Part shown: in pieces, positions 1-9,921 of the stretch
Layout: each line of letters begins with the position of its first letter
Position numbering within the stretch: the stretch's first letter is position 1
NCBI RefSeq assembly: GCF_016405905.1
Contig: NZ_JAEFCB010000027.1
Coordinates: 1-64,000, forward strand
DNA: 64,000 nt
Reading direction: 5' to 3'
Origin: Variovorax sp. IB41
Lineage (GTDB): Bacteria > Pseudomonadota > Gammaproteobacteria > Burkholderiales > Burkholderiaceae_C
The notes under the pieces: generated by a model
Told to the model about the DNA's origin: nothing
The model's input: the letters and a program-made list of their open reading frames with translations, nothing else
Databases searched by the model: none
Position numbers and translations under genes: made by a program

Positions 1-1
1 C

Positions 2-862
2 TTCAGCGGCGCGACGCTCGAGGGTTGCCGTTTCAAGAACGCCGTGCTCTCTCGGGCGCGCTTTGCCGGCGCCTCGATGGCGCGCTGCCATTTCGACGGC
101 GCGAATCTCGGCAAGAGCGAGTTCACTGATTTGCGCGCTGACGGGTGCACCTTCGAGAGCACGATCTTCGAACAGTCGCGCTGGCGCCGCGCGCGTTTCG
201 ACGACTGCCGCTTCGTCCACGGCCGCTGGCGCTCGCTGCGGGCCGAGGATGCGGAGTTCACCAGGACGAGCTTCGTCAACTGCACCTTCATGCAGGCCTC
301 GATGAAGGCCTTGCGCTGGCGCGCGTGCAGGCTCGAGCGCACGAGCTTCGTCGAAGCCGAGTTCGAGCAATGCGCGTTCCAGGACTGCGATCTCGCGCCG
401 GTGCTGTTTCGCATGCTGCGCAAATGTGCGCCGACGGTCTTTTCGCAATCGCGCCTGCACCAGTCGTTCTTCTCGCCCGAGTGCGGCTTCGCGGGCTCGC
501 GCTTCGATGGCTGCCGGGTCTCCGAGACCTCGCTGCGCGGCGTGGACCTGTCGGGCTCGGACTTCAGCGACGCCGTGCTCGACGGGCTCGATTTCTCGGA
601 GGCCCGGCTCATGCGCTGCAGCTTCGAGCGCGCCTCCGCGCAGGAGGCGATGTTCATCCGCGCCGACCTGAGCGGCGCCAGCCTGCGTGCCGCGAACCTG
701 GCGCAGTCGATCTTCAAGTCGGCCCGGCTCGACGATGCCTGCCTGGACGGCGCGAGCCTGTACCAGAGCGACTTCTCGATGGTCCGCACGAATGCGGGCA
801 CTTCGTTCGAGGCCGCATTGACGACCTGGATGAACACCAAGCCGGCGTTCCGGGCGGAGTGA
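2..862 (+). CDS. Pentapeptide-repeat protein, C-terminal part (gene starts before window)
   Basis: The reading frame is open from base 2 with no stop upstream, so the gene begins outside the window. The visible 286 residues are nearly all tandem A(D/N)LXX-like pentapeptide repeats, for example ADLSGASLRAANLAQ near the end, which predicts a right-handed quadrilateral beta-helix. In Burkholderiales T6SS clusters the gene in this position, followed by a second pentapeptide protein, DUF3540 and DUF4150, usually carries an N-terminal DUF2169 domain and is thought to help load cargo on the VgrG/PAAR spike. That N-terminus cannot be seen here, so the DUF2169 assignment is inference. The next gene starts 10 bp downstream. 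A GTG at 44 is only an internal codon. Confidence 0.85.
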   Translation, partial: FSGATLEGCRFKNAVLSRARFAGASMARCHFDGANLGKSEFTDLRADGCTFESTIFEQSRWRRARFDDCRFVHGRWRSLRAEDAEFTRTSFVNCTFMQASMKALRWRACRLERTSFVEAEFEQCAFQDCDLAPVLFRMLRKCAPTVFSQSRLHQSFFSPECGFAGSRFDGCRVSETSLRGVDLSGSDFSDAVLDGLDFSEARLMRCSFERASAQEAMFIRADLSGASLRAANLAQSIFKSARLDDACLDGASLYQSDFSMVRTNAGTSFEAALTTWMNTKPAFRAE

Positions 863-872
863 AGCAACGCCG

Positions 873-1967
873 ATGACATCATGGGAAGAACTCGCACAGC
901 AATGCCGCCAGGGCAGGCCGACCGCATCGGCCGTGTTCGAGGGCGCGGCGCCCGCGGGGCTGGCCCTGGTGGGCGGCATCGTGCAGGACTGCAGTTTCCA
1001 GGCGGCCCAGCTGGCCGGCAGCAGCTGGAGCGACATGCAGTTCATCCGCTGCCGCTTTGCCGGCGTCGTCTTCGAGCGTCAGCGTTTCGAGCGCGCGCAG
1101 TTCATCTCCTGCGTCTTCGAGGATTGCACCTGGACGCAGCTCGAGGTGAGCGGCATGGCCATGGTCTCGTGCGAGCTGCGGCGCCTGGGCTTCGCGCATG
1201 CGCGCTTGGCCGATTCGGTGTGGAGCCGGTGCGTGGTCGCCGAGATGCATTTCGAAGGCGGCGAGTTCGACCGCTGCGCCTTCATGGACAGCGCCGACTT
1301 CGTGATGTCCGCGCAAGGCACGCGGTTTGCGCGCACCGTCTTTCGTCACGTGTCGCTCGTGCGCTGCGTGCTGCCGGGCTGCACCATCGACAACTGCGTG
1401 CTCATCGCCATCGAGGCGGCGGGCTTTTCGTTCGCCGGCATGGCGCTTGCGAAGACCCAGTTCACCGAGAGCGACCTGCGGCGCTGCGACTTCACCGGCT
1501 GCGACCTGCGGCAGGCCAACTTCAAGGGCGCGAACCTCGCGGGTGCGGTGCTGCTGCGCGCGATGGCCACGAACGCGCTCTTCATCGGGGCGAACCTGGA
1601 AGGCGTCGATGCCACGGGCGTGCAGTGCGCGCAGTCGATCTTCGACGGCGCCACGCTCACGCGCAGCCGCTGGCATGGCGCGTACATGGACCAGTCGATG
1701 CTCCGGCGCACCACTTGCCACGAAACCGTTTTTGCGGAAGCATCGCTCATCTACTGCGACTTCTCCCATGCCGGCCTGCGCGCCGCGGACTTTCGCGGCG
1801 CAAGGTTCGGACGCACGAACTTTCACCAGGCCGCCCTGGAGGCGACCCTCTTTTCGGACCGCGCCGGCATCCTGCCGGCCGATGACAAACTCAGCGAGGC
1901 AGAGAAATGGAAGCAACCCGAACACCGACAGGCCATGTTCCAGCGCACATCGACCAAAGGCCGCTGA
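873..1967 (+). CDS. Pentapeptide-repeat protein of T6SS cargo module
   Basis: A 364-residue protein with degenerate pentapeptide repeats over most of its length. They are clearest around residues 190-270 (SDLRRCDFTGCDLRQANFKG, then ANLAGAVLL). There is no signal peptide or membrane segment. It probably works in the cytoplasm as a solenoid scaffold or chaperone for the PAAR-like spike tip or its effector, based on its invariant company with DUF3540 and DUF4150 genes. The ATG follows GGAGTGAAG. Its 3' end overlaps the next gene by 61 bp, which suggests tight co-expression. The true enzymatic role, if any, is unknown. Confidence 0.85.
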   Translation: MTSWEELAQQCRQGRPTASAVFEGAAPAGLALVGGIVQDCSFQAAQLAGSSWSDMQFIRCRFAGVVFERQRFERAQFISCVFEDCTWTQLEVSGMAMVSCELRRLGFAHARLADSVWSRCVVAEMHFEGGEFDRCAFMDSADFVMSAQGTRFARTVFRHVSLVRCVLPGCTIDNCVLIAIEAAGFSFAGMALAKTQFTESDLRRCDFTGCDLRQANFKGANLAGAVLLRAMATNALFIGANLEGVDATGVQCAQSIFDGATLTRSRWHGAYMDQSMLRRTTCHETVFAEASLIYCDFSHAGLRAADFRGARFGRTNFHQAALEATLFSDRAGILPADDKLSEAEKWKQPEHRQAMFQRTSTKGR

Positions 1968-2572
1968 GCCCCACCGGCGTGGTGCACGCCGAAGCCGAGG
2001 TGGTGGCGCAGGACCAGGGCAACGCGCTGCTGGTGCGGCTGGCGAGCGAGCTGGTCGCGGCACGGCGCGCCGTGAGTTGCCTCGTGGCGCCGATGCCGGG
2101 CGACAAGGTGCTGTTGAGCGGCGCGCGCGAAACGGGCCTGTGGGTCATCGCGGTGCTCGAGAGCCGCAACCCCGGGCAGCAGCTCCTGCTGGACGGCGAC
2201 ACGCGGCTGGTGGTGCGCAACGGCGACCTGAGTTTGCAGAGCGATAAAAACATCGCGCTGGATGCGGACTCGATCGGCCTGCGCGCGAAGTCCACGCTGA
2301 ACATGCTGTGCGAGCGCGCGGTCTCCACCTGCGCGCAATGGCTCGGCCACGTCGGCCTGTACCGGCTGGTGGGCAAGGAGATGGAGACAGCGCACGAGCA
2401 CGTGAGCACGCATGCAGCAACGGCCGTGCGCACCACCGAAATCAGCGAAACCGTGCGCGCAGGCCACCTGGATTGCCAGGTCGAGGGCGTGCTCGAGATG
2501 CACGGCCATGCCACCTTCATGAGCGGCAAGACGCTGCTCAAGTTCGACAGCGAACAAGTCCATCTGGGCTAG
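1907..2572 (+). CDS. DUF3540 domain protein, T6SS-associated
   Basis: A 221-residue protein recognised as DUF3540 by its overall pattern: a short N-terminal beta-rich segment (residues 20-70), then LLDGDTRLVVRNGDLSLQSD and a C-terminal stretch resembling the VgrG/gp5 beta-helix stalk. DUF3540 proteins occur only beside DUF2169/pentapeptide/DUF4150 genes in T6SS loci, where they are proposed adaptors between spike and cargo. The start codon lies inside the upstream pentapeptide gene (61-bp overlap) and is preceded by GAGGCAGAGAA, supporting this start. The stop is 10 bp from the DUF4150 gene. Confidence 0.85.
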   Translation: MEATRTPTGHVPAHIDQRPLSPTGVVHAEAEVVAQDQGNALLVRLASELVAARRAVSCLVAPMPGDKVLLSGARETGLWVIAVLESRNPGQQLLLDGDTRLVVRNGDLSLQSDKNIALDADSIGLRAKSTLNMLCERAVSTCAQWLGHVGLYRLVGKEMETAHEHVSTHAATAVRTTEISETVRAGHLDCQVEGVLEMHGHATFMSGKTLLKFDSEQVHLG

Positions 2573-2582
2573 GAGCAAGACC

Positions 2583-2978
2583 ATGTGCTTTGCCTGCTGT
2601 CAGCTCATGGGCTTCGACACCGGATTCCCGGATGTGTGCCTGACGCCGCCGGGGCCCGTGCCGGTGACCTATTTCAACATCGGGGCGGGCATGACCGCCA
2701 TTCCGAACGTCACCAACATCCTCGTGCTGGGCATGCCCCAGCACAACATGGGCACGCGGATTCCGTTCACCAACGGCGACAACCCGGGCATCGCGCTGGG
2801 CGTGGCCTCCGGCTCGGTGATGGGGCCGACCCAACCGATCGCAAACTGCGCCTGCACGGTCATCGTCAAGGGAATGCCGGCGATGCGCATGGGCTCCGTG
2901 TCGCTCGCGAACCGCACCAACACGGTCTCCGTGCGGTCTTCGCCGAGCCAGGGCACGGTCGTGATCTGCGCGCCCTGA
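2583..2978 (+). CDS. DUF4150 PAAR-like spike-tip protein
   Basis: A 131-residue PAAR-like protein. It has the DUF4150 hallmarks: an N-terminal Cys-rich start (MCFACCQLMG), a GPVPVTYFN motif, and a Gly/Pro-rich C-terminal half with MPAMRMGS. DUF4150 proteins are believed to sharpen the VgrG tip and carry toxins. This copy has no C-terminal toxin extension, and the next gene is on the opposite strand, so any effector would be encoded elsewhere or delivered non-covalently. The ATG is preceded by AGGAGCAAG. It is the last gene of the left plus-strand module. Confidence 0.88.
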   Translation: MCFACCQLMGFDTGFPDVCLTPPGPVPVTYFNIGAGMTAIPNVTNILVLGMPQHNMGTRIPFTNGDNPGIALGVASGSVMGPTQPIANCACTVIVKGMPAMRMGSVSLANRTNTVSVRSSPSQGTVVICAP

Positions 2979-2989
2979 GCCTCACCGGC

Positions 2990-3012
2990 GGCTTGCGCGC
3001 GCGGCGCGAGCC
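2990..3012. terminator. GC hairpin between convergent DUF4150 and pppA genes
   Basis: A 9-bp stem with one G-T wobble (GGCTTGCGC at 2990-2998, GCGCGAGCC at 3004-3012) and a 5-nt loop lies between the two convergent stops. No T-run follows on either strand, so termination strength is doubtful. Confidence 0.35.
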
Positions 3013-3024
3013 TCGAGAAAAACT

Positions 3025-3823
3025 TCAGGCCGGCCGCGCCGTCCCCGCCAACGTCACCTGCTGCGGAAACCCCACCCACACCGCCAGCGCCGAGTAGTTG
3101 TCCTGCGACTTGTCCGCCTTCGCCTCGGCCGCGCGGCGCAGGAGGGCGAGCCATTCCTCCGCGCTGTCCGCCAGCTGCAACGATCGCTCCATCACCTGCT
3201 GCGAGATGAGCTGCCAGAGCCCGTCGGTGCACAGCAGGAATGCATCGCCATCGGCCAGCTGCTGCGATGCGGACACCGTGGTCTCCGCCGTCGCGCGCGC
3301 ACCGAGCGCGCGGTACAGGAGGTTGGTCTTGACCAGGCGCTCGCCGCCATTCGCGCCGTTGCCCATCGCGGCTTCGCCCGAACGCTCCGACAGGCTGTGG
3401 TCTTCGGTGCGCTGCATCAGCGCGCCGCGGCGGAACCAATAAAGGCGGCTGTCGCCCACGTGGGCCCACGTGGCCTGGCCGCTCGCGCGGTCGACGAACA
3501 GCGAGACGATGGTCGCGCTCATGCGGCTCTGGTCGGCCAGTTCGCGCTGCCTGGCGAGGATGGCGTCGTTGGCCGCCTTCACCGCGTGGCGGATGTCGTC
3601 GGCCGCGACCGAGGGGTGGTCCACGAAGGTGTTGAGCGCGGTGTCCACCGCGATGCGCGCGGCGAGCTCGCCGCCCGCGTTGCCGCCGACGCCGTCGCTC
3701 ACCACGAAGCAGGCGTTGTGCTCATCGAGGTGGTAGCCGATGGCGTCCTGGTTGCCGGAGCGTTCGCCTACGCAGGAGAACTGCGAGGTCGAGATGGGAA
3801 CCGCGAAAGCGGCGCGGGTGGCT

Positions 3824-3831
<8 letters not shown>
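3025..3831 (-). CDS. pppA: PP2C-family Ser/Thr phosphatase of T6SS (PppA-like)
   Basis: A 268-residue PPM/PP2C phosphatase. Visible motifs are GNQDA near residue 27, VVSDGVGGNAGGELAAR (metal-binding Asp) near 43, SATIVSLFVD, HVGDSRLYWFRRG, LLCTDGLW and the terminal DNYSAL, so all metal-binding Asp residues are present. In the threonine phosphorylation pathway of T6SS, PppA dephosphorylates the FHA protein and opposes kinase PpkA; a PpkA-like kinase lies at 14305-16383. The start overlaps the end of tagH by 8 bp, suggesting translational coupling. There is no transmembrane segment. Members of this family are also annotated Stp1. Confidence 0.9.
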
Positions 3832-5860
<2,029 letters not shown>

Positions 5861-5925
5861 GGCGTCTTCCTGTTGATGGCGAGCGTCGTCGATGGTGTCG
5901 GTGTCGGCCGTGGCGGCCGCGCTGG

Positions 5926-6327
5926 TCAGCGCTTCATTCGCTTGGCTGCCTCGAAGGCGGGGCCCCACACCGGGTGCTTGCGCTCGGCGACGTTGAGTTC
6001 GAAGTTGGGGAATACATCCAGGATCTTGCGAAATTGCGTGCGGCATTCCGGGATCTGGTTGCTCACGCAATAGCTGAAGGCCTCCAGCTTCATCGCGCTC
6101 TGGCGCGTGGCGGGCTCGGCGCCTTCGAACACCGACACGCCGCCGCTCTTGAGCGTGGTGATGGCCTTGGCGTAGTCGCCTTCGTCATAGGCCTGCTGCG
6201 CGCGCTCGAGCGTGTCGCGCGCCACCTTCTGGCTCAGGCGTTCGGGTTGCGGTGGCGGCTCGGGCGTGGTCTGGCAACCAGTGACCAAAAGGAGCGTGAA
6301 CGCCAGAGCAGGCAGACATGACTTCAA
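5926..6327 (-). CDS. tssQ: TssQ-family T6SS-associated lipoprotein
   Basis: A 133-residue lipoprotein: a short signal peptide with lipobox LLLVTGC (Cys near residue 18), then a Pro-rich linker and a TPR-like helical region (ARDTLERAQQAYDEGDYAKA). TssQ-type lipoproteins are found in beta/gammaproteobacterial T6SS loci next to TssJ/TagH; the exact role is unknown, but a periplasmic scaffold for the membrane complex is plausible. It heads the minus-strand tssQ-tagH-pppA unit and is divergent from tssJ with a 161-bp intergenic region. Confidence 0.8.
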   Translation of the reverse strand: MKSCLPALAFTLLLVTGCQTTPEPPPQPERLSQKVARDTLERAQQAYDEGDYAKAITTLKSGGVSVFEGAEPATRQSAMKLEAFSYCVSNQIPECRTQFRKILDVFPNFELNVAERKHPVWGPAFEAAKRMKR

Positions 6328-6377
6328 TCTTCTCTCCTACCTTGCGAAGGGCAATGAAAGGCAATGCTTGAAAGGGT

Positions 6378-6459
6378 GTGCCGCGCGGTTGCGAGTGGTT
6401 GCGACAGTCGCGGCACCGGCACACGATGCGTCGTCGCCGATGTGCACGACTTCGATAAT
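6378..6459. promoter_or_regulatory. Divergent tssQ/tssJ control region
   Basis: The 161 bp between the divergent starts contain a perfect 8-bp inverted repeat (GTGCCGCG at 6378-6385, CGCGGCAC at 6409-6416). They also contain two direct copies of GGTTGCGA 10 bp apart (6388 and 6398) and an AT-rich GATAATATA at 6454-6462 that could be a -10 box for tssJ. No good -35 is seen. These are regulator-site candidates only. Confidence 0.4.
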
Positions 6460-6488
6460 ATAGGCCGCGAACCTCTGGGGGAGATCTC

Positions 6489-7007
6489 ATGCAGCGACGA
6501 AGTTTGCTTCAAGGCGCACTTGCAACCACACCGTTGTTTGCGGGCCTCATCAGCGGATGCGCCTCAACAGCGAAATCCCTGCCCACACCTTATGCGGTCA
6601 CCGTTCGTATCGACGACGGCGTGAACCCCGATGGTCGCGGCCACGCGGCGCCGATTCTCGTGAAGGTCTTCGAACTGAAATCTTCCGGTAACTTCGAGAC
6701 GGCAGACTACTTCGCACTTCAGGACCGCGACCGCGAGACGCTCGCGACCGAACTCGTGAATGCGGACCAGGCCATCATGCGAAGCGGCGAAGAGCGCGTC
6801 TTCAAGCGGGAAGCGGGGCTTGATTCGCGCTCCATCGGCATCATCGCGGGCTATCGCAAGCTGGAGGCCGCGCGTTGGCGCATCGTGCTGCCGCTGAAGG
6901 AACCCAAGCAAACCAATCTCTACAAGGTGTGGCAGTTTTCGCCGAGCGAACAGGCCGTGCGCATCGCCATCCGGAAGACAGGCATCGAATTACTACCAAG
7001 TCGTTAA
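6489..7007 (+). CDS. tssJ: T6SS outer-membrane lipoprotein TssJ
   Basis: A 172-residue TssJ (SciN/VasD) lipoprotein. The signal peptide contains an RR pair and ends with lipobox LISGC (Cys near residue 24). The mature part has the transthyretin-like beta pattern with PILVKVFELKSSGNFETADY and ends in VRIAIRKTGIEL. TssJ is anchored in the outer membrane and binds the periplasmic part of TssM, completing the trans-envelope TssJLM complex. It is the first gene of the tssJKLM-tagF-kinase operon; the ATG follows GGGGGAGATCTC. Confidence 0.93.
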   Translation: MQRRSLLQGALATTPLFAGLISGCASTAKSLPTPYAVTVRIDDGVNPDGRGHAAPILVKVFELKSSGNFETADYFALQDRDRETLATELVNADQAIMRSGEERVFKREAGLDSRSIGIIAGYRKLEAARWRIVLPLKEPKQTNLYKVWQFSPSEQAVRIAIRKTGIELLPSR

Positions 7008-7168
7008 CCGGCCGGCAAAGGTAGTCAAAAAGTGCGAAGAATTGGCGCGTGAAATGCGGTGCAAAACGCAACAAGCGGCGTGTAGCATCAGAGCAGACCG
7101 ATCGATCGGGAGGCCGTTCATCAGCGCATCTCCCGCTTCCGTGTGAGCACTCCCCAGGAGGTTCTTTG

Positions 7169-8545
7169 GTGACAGTTCGCAACTCGGGCTCCGCACGTTT
7201 GGGCGCCCATCCGCAGGCATTGGGAAATCGCGTGGTGTGGTCCGAAGGCATGTACCTGCGGCCCCAGCATTTCCAGCAACTGGAGCGCTACGTCGAGCAG
7301 TACGTCACGCGCCGCACCGCGGGCCTGCAGGGCGCTTATTGGGGCTGGCTGCACCTGGACATCGACCGCGATGCCTATGCGCTCGGACGCGTGTCGCTGC
7401 TCGGCGGCGCGGGCGTGCTGCCCGACGGCACGCCGTTCTCCTTCGGCATCGAGGACGCACCGCCGCCCTACGAAGTGCCCAACGACCTGACCGACGAACT
7501 CATCGTGCTCGCGCTGCCGCTGCGAAGGCCCGGCAGCGAGGAAGTGATCTTTGCCGACGACGAAGGCTCGGCCGCGCGCTTCGGCGTCATCGAGCGCGAG
7601 GTGGCCGACGGCAATGCGGTGGCGCTCGGCCCTGCGGTGCTGCAGCTGGCCGCGCCGCGGCTGCGTCTCGCGCGTGCCTCGTCGCTCACCGCGGAGTGGC
7701 AGGCCATCGGCGCGGTGCGCGTGATCGAGCGGCGCACCGACCACAAGCTGGTGGTCGATGCCAACTACATTCCGCCGGTGCTCGACGCATCGGCGCACGC
7801 GATGCTGCGCAGCATGATCGCGGAGTTGCACGGCCTGCTCACGCAGCGCTCCGAGGCGCTGGCTTCGCGGCTCTCGCAGCCGGGGCGCGGCGGCGTGAGC
7901 GAGGTGTCCGACTTCCTCCTGCTCGAACTGGTGAACCGTTATCTTGCGACCACCTGGCATGCGCAGCAGGCGGTGCAGGTGCACCCCGAGCAGCTCTTCA
8001 CCGACTGGCTCAAGCTGGCCTGCCATCTCGCCACGCACACCTCGCCCACGCGGCGCCCGGTGCTGTGGCCGGTGTACGACCACGACAACTTGAACGAGAG
8101 CATCCGTCCGCTGATGGAGGAGCTCCGGCGTTCGCTCTCGGCCGTGCTCGAGCAGAGCGCGATCGCCATCGAGCTGGAGGAGCGCAGCCACGGCGTGCGC
8201 GTGGGCCGCATGCCCGACCCGGTGCTGGTGCGCAATGCCGGTTTCGTGCTCGCGGTGCATGCGGACCTGCCGGCCGATGCGATCCAGCAGCGCTTTCCCA
8301 CGCAGGTCAAGATCGGCTCGGTCGAGCGCATCCGCGACCTCGTGCAACTGCAACTGCCGGGCGTTACCGTGCGGCCGTTGCCGGTGGCGCCGCGGCAGAT
8401 TCCGTACAACGCGGGCTACCACTACTTCGAGCTCGACAAGAGCGGCGACATGTGGCGCCAGCTCGAGAAATCGGGTGGCGTCGCGATGCACCTGGCCGGT
8501 GACTTTCCGGGTCTGGCCATGGAGTTCTGGGCCATCCGTCCGTGA
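7169..8545 (+). CDS. tssK: T6SS baseplate subunit TssK
   Basis: A 458-residue TssK, with the family signature NRVVWSEGMYLRPQHFQQLE near the N-terminus and the receptor-binding C-terminal part ending AMEFWAIRP. TssK trimers connect the baseplate wedges (TssEFG) to the TssLM membrane complex in the cytoplasm. The start is the GTG at 7169, preceded by a perfect AGGAGG at 7156-7161; the 40 extra residues possible upstream have atypical composition and no ribosome site. The stop TGA lies 8 bp before the tssL ATG. Confidence 0.93.
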   Translation: MTVRNSGSARLGAHPQALGNRVVWSEGMYLRPQHFQQLERYVEQYVTRRTAGLQGAYWGWLHLDIDRDAYALGRVSLLGGAGVLPDGTPFSFGIEDAPPPYEVPNDLTDELIVLALPLRRPGSEEVIFADDEGSAARFGVIEREVADGNAVALGPAVLQLAAPRLRLARASSLTAEWQAIGAVRVIERRTDHKLVVDANYIPPVLDASAHAMLRSMIAELHGLLTQRSEALASRLSQPGRGGVSEVSDFLLLELVNRYLATTWHAQQAVQVHPEQLFTDWLKLACHLATHTSPTRRPVLWPVYDHDNLNESIRPLMEELRRSLSAVLEQSAIAIELEERSHGVRVGRMPDPVLVRNAGFVLAVHADLPADAIQQRFPTQVKIGSVERIRDLVQLQLPGVTVRPLPVAPRQIPYNAGYHYFELDKSGDMWRQLEKSGGVAMHLAGDFPGLAMEFWAIRP

Positions 8546-8553
8546 GGGAGCCT

Positions 8554-9921
8554 ATGAACGGTGTCAACGACATGGCCGTCGGTGCCGGCGGCTTCGTGCC
8601 GCCGAACCCGGGCGGCGGCAACAACAACAACAACGGCGATCCGTCCACGCTGCGCGGCCTCGGCCAGCAGCCCGAATCCTTCACCGCATGGCACGACGCG
8701 CGGCGCCCGCACGCGGGCGACACCGCGCTCGCGGGCAACAACGCGCTGGTGGCGGCCGCCAATCCGCTGCTCGACCTGATCCCGCAGATCCGCGCCACCG
8801 GCCACCACGATGCGCCCGCCCAATTGCGCGAGCACCTGGTCGATGAAGTGCGGCGCTTCGAGACGCGCGCGCAGCAAAGCGGCATCTCGCCCGAGGTGAT
8901 CATCGGCGCGCGCTATTGCCTCTGCACGGCGGTCGACGAGGCTGCGGCGCTCACGCCGTGGGGCGGCAGCATCTGGTCGTCGCAGAGCCTCCTGGTGATG
9001 TTCCACAACGAGACCTGGGGCGGCGAGAAGTTCTTCCAGCTGCTCTCGCGCCTGGTGCAGAACCCGCAGCAGCACCTGCACCTGATCGAGCTCATCTACT
9101 TCTGCCTGGCCATGGGGTTCGAGGGGCGCTTTCGCGTCATCGACAACGGCCGCACGCAGCTGGAAACCCTGAAGCAGCGCCTGCTGCAGATCATTCGCCA
9201 GACGCGCGGCGAGATCGCGGTGCCGCTCTCGCCGCACTGGCAGGACGCGACCGCGCCGGTGCGCCGCACGCGCAACTGGCTGCCGGTGTGGGCCGTGGGC
9301 GCGGTGGCCGCGGTGCTGCTGGTGCTGACCTTCGCGGTGCTCACCTTCAATCTCGCGGGGAGTTCCGATGGCGCGTTCGCGGCCGTCAACGCGGTGCGCC
9401 TGCCGCAGACCGCGCGCGCGGTGGTCATGCAGGCGCCGCAGCCGCGCCTGCAGCGCTTTCTCGAGCCCGAGATCCGCGAAGGTTTGCTGACGGTGCGCGA
9501 CGAGGCCGACCGCAGCGTGGTCGTGCTGCGCGGCGACGGGCTCTTCGCCTCGGGCTCAGACCGCGTGCTCGACCGCTATGCGCCGGTGTTGAGCCGCGTG
9601 GCCGATGCGCTGAATTCGGTGGAAGGCAACGTGCTGGTCAGCGGCTTCAGCGACGACCAGCCGATCAGGAGCGTGCGCTTTCCTTCCAACTGGCAGCTCT
9701 CGCAGGCGCGCGCCGATTCGGTCAAGAAGATGCTGGCCGCGCGCATCACGCGGCCCGAGCGCCTGCGCGCCGAAGGCCGCGGCGATGCCGATCCGCTCGC
9801 GCCCAACGACTCGGCGGCCAACCGCGCGCGCAACCGGCGCGTGGAGGTCACGCTGCTGGTGGCGCCCGTGGCGCCTTCGGCATCGGCAGCACCGGTGGCA
9901 CCACAAGGGGGAACCCGCTGA
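8554..9921 (+). CDS. tssL: T6SS protein TssL, long form with OmpA domain
   Basis: A 455-residue TssL/DotU. It has an Asn/Gly-rich start (GGGNNNNNG), the cytoplasmic DotU helical domain (residues 50-225, with EVIIGARYCLCTAVDEAA), a single membrane helix near residues 240-265, and a C-terminal OmpA-like peptidoglycan-binding domain (LVSGFSDDQPI, then RAEGRGDADPLAPN and NRRVEVTLL). It anchors the T6SS in the inner membrane and cell wall together with TssM and TssJ. ATG 8554 with GAGGGAG just upstream is preferred over the GTG at 8542. The stop overlaps the tssM start (TGATG). Confidence 0.93.
   Translation: MNGVNDMAVGAGGFVPPNPGGGNNNNNGDPSTLRGLGQQPESFTAWHDARRPHAGDTALAGNNALVAAANPLLDLIPQIRATGHHDAPAQLREHLVDEVRRFETRAQQSGISPEVIIGARYCLCTAVDEAAALTPWGGSIWSSQSLLVMFHNETWGGEKFFQLLSRLVQNPQQHLHLIELIYFCLAMGFEGRFRVIDNGRTQLETLKQRLLQIIRQTRGEIAVPLSPHWQDATAPVRRTRNWLPVWAVGAVAAVLLVLTFAVLTFNLAGSSDGAFAAVNAVRLPQTARAVVMQAPQPRLQRFLEPEIREGLLTVRDEADRSVVVLRGDGLFASGSDRVLDRYAPVLSRVADALNSVEGNVLVSGFSDDQPIRSVRFPSNWQLSQARADSVKKMLAARITRPERLRAEGRGDADPLAPNDSAANRARNRRVEVTLLVAPVAPSASAAPVAPQGGTR

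Noticed and set aside
5861-6070. N-terminal extension of tagH overlapping tssQ
   Set aside because: The extension would overlap the lipoprotein gene by 145 bp and has no FHA-like sequence; ATG 5860 has a good ribosome site.
7049-7168. Upstream extension of tssK
   Set aside because: The extra 40 residues lack family similarity and the GTG at 7169 has a perfect AGGAGG; the shorter start was chosen.
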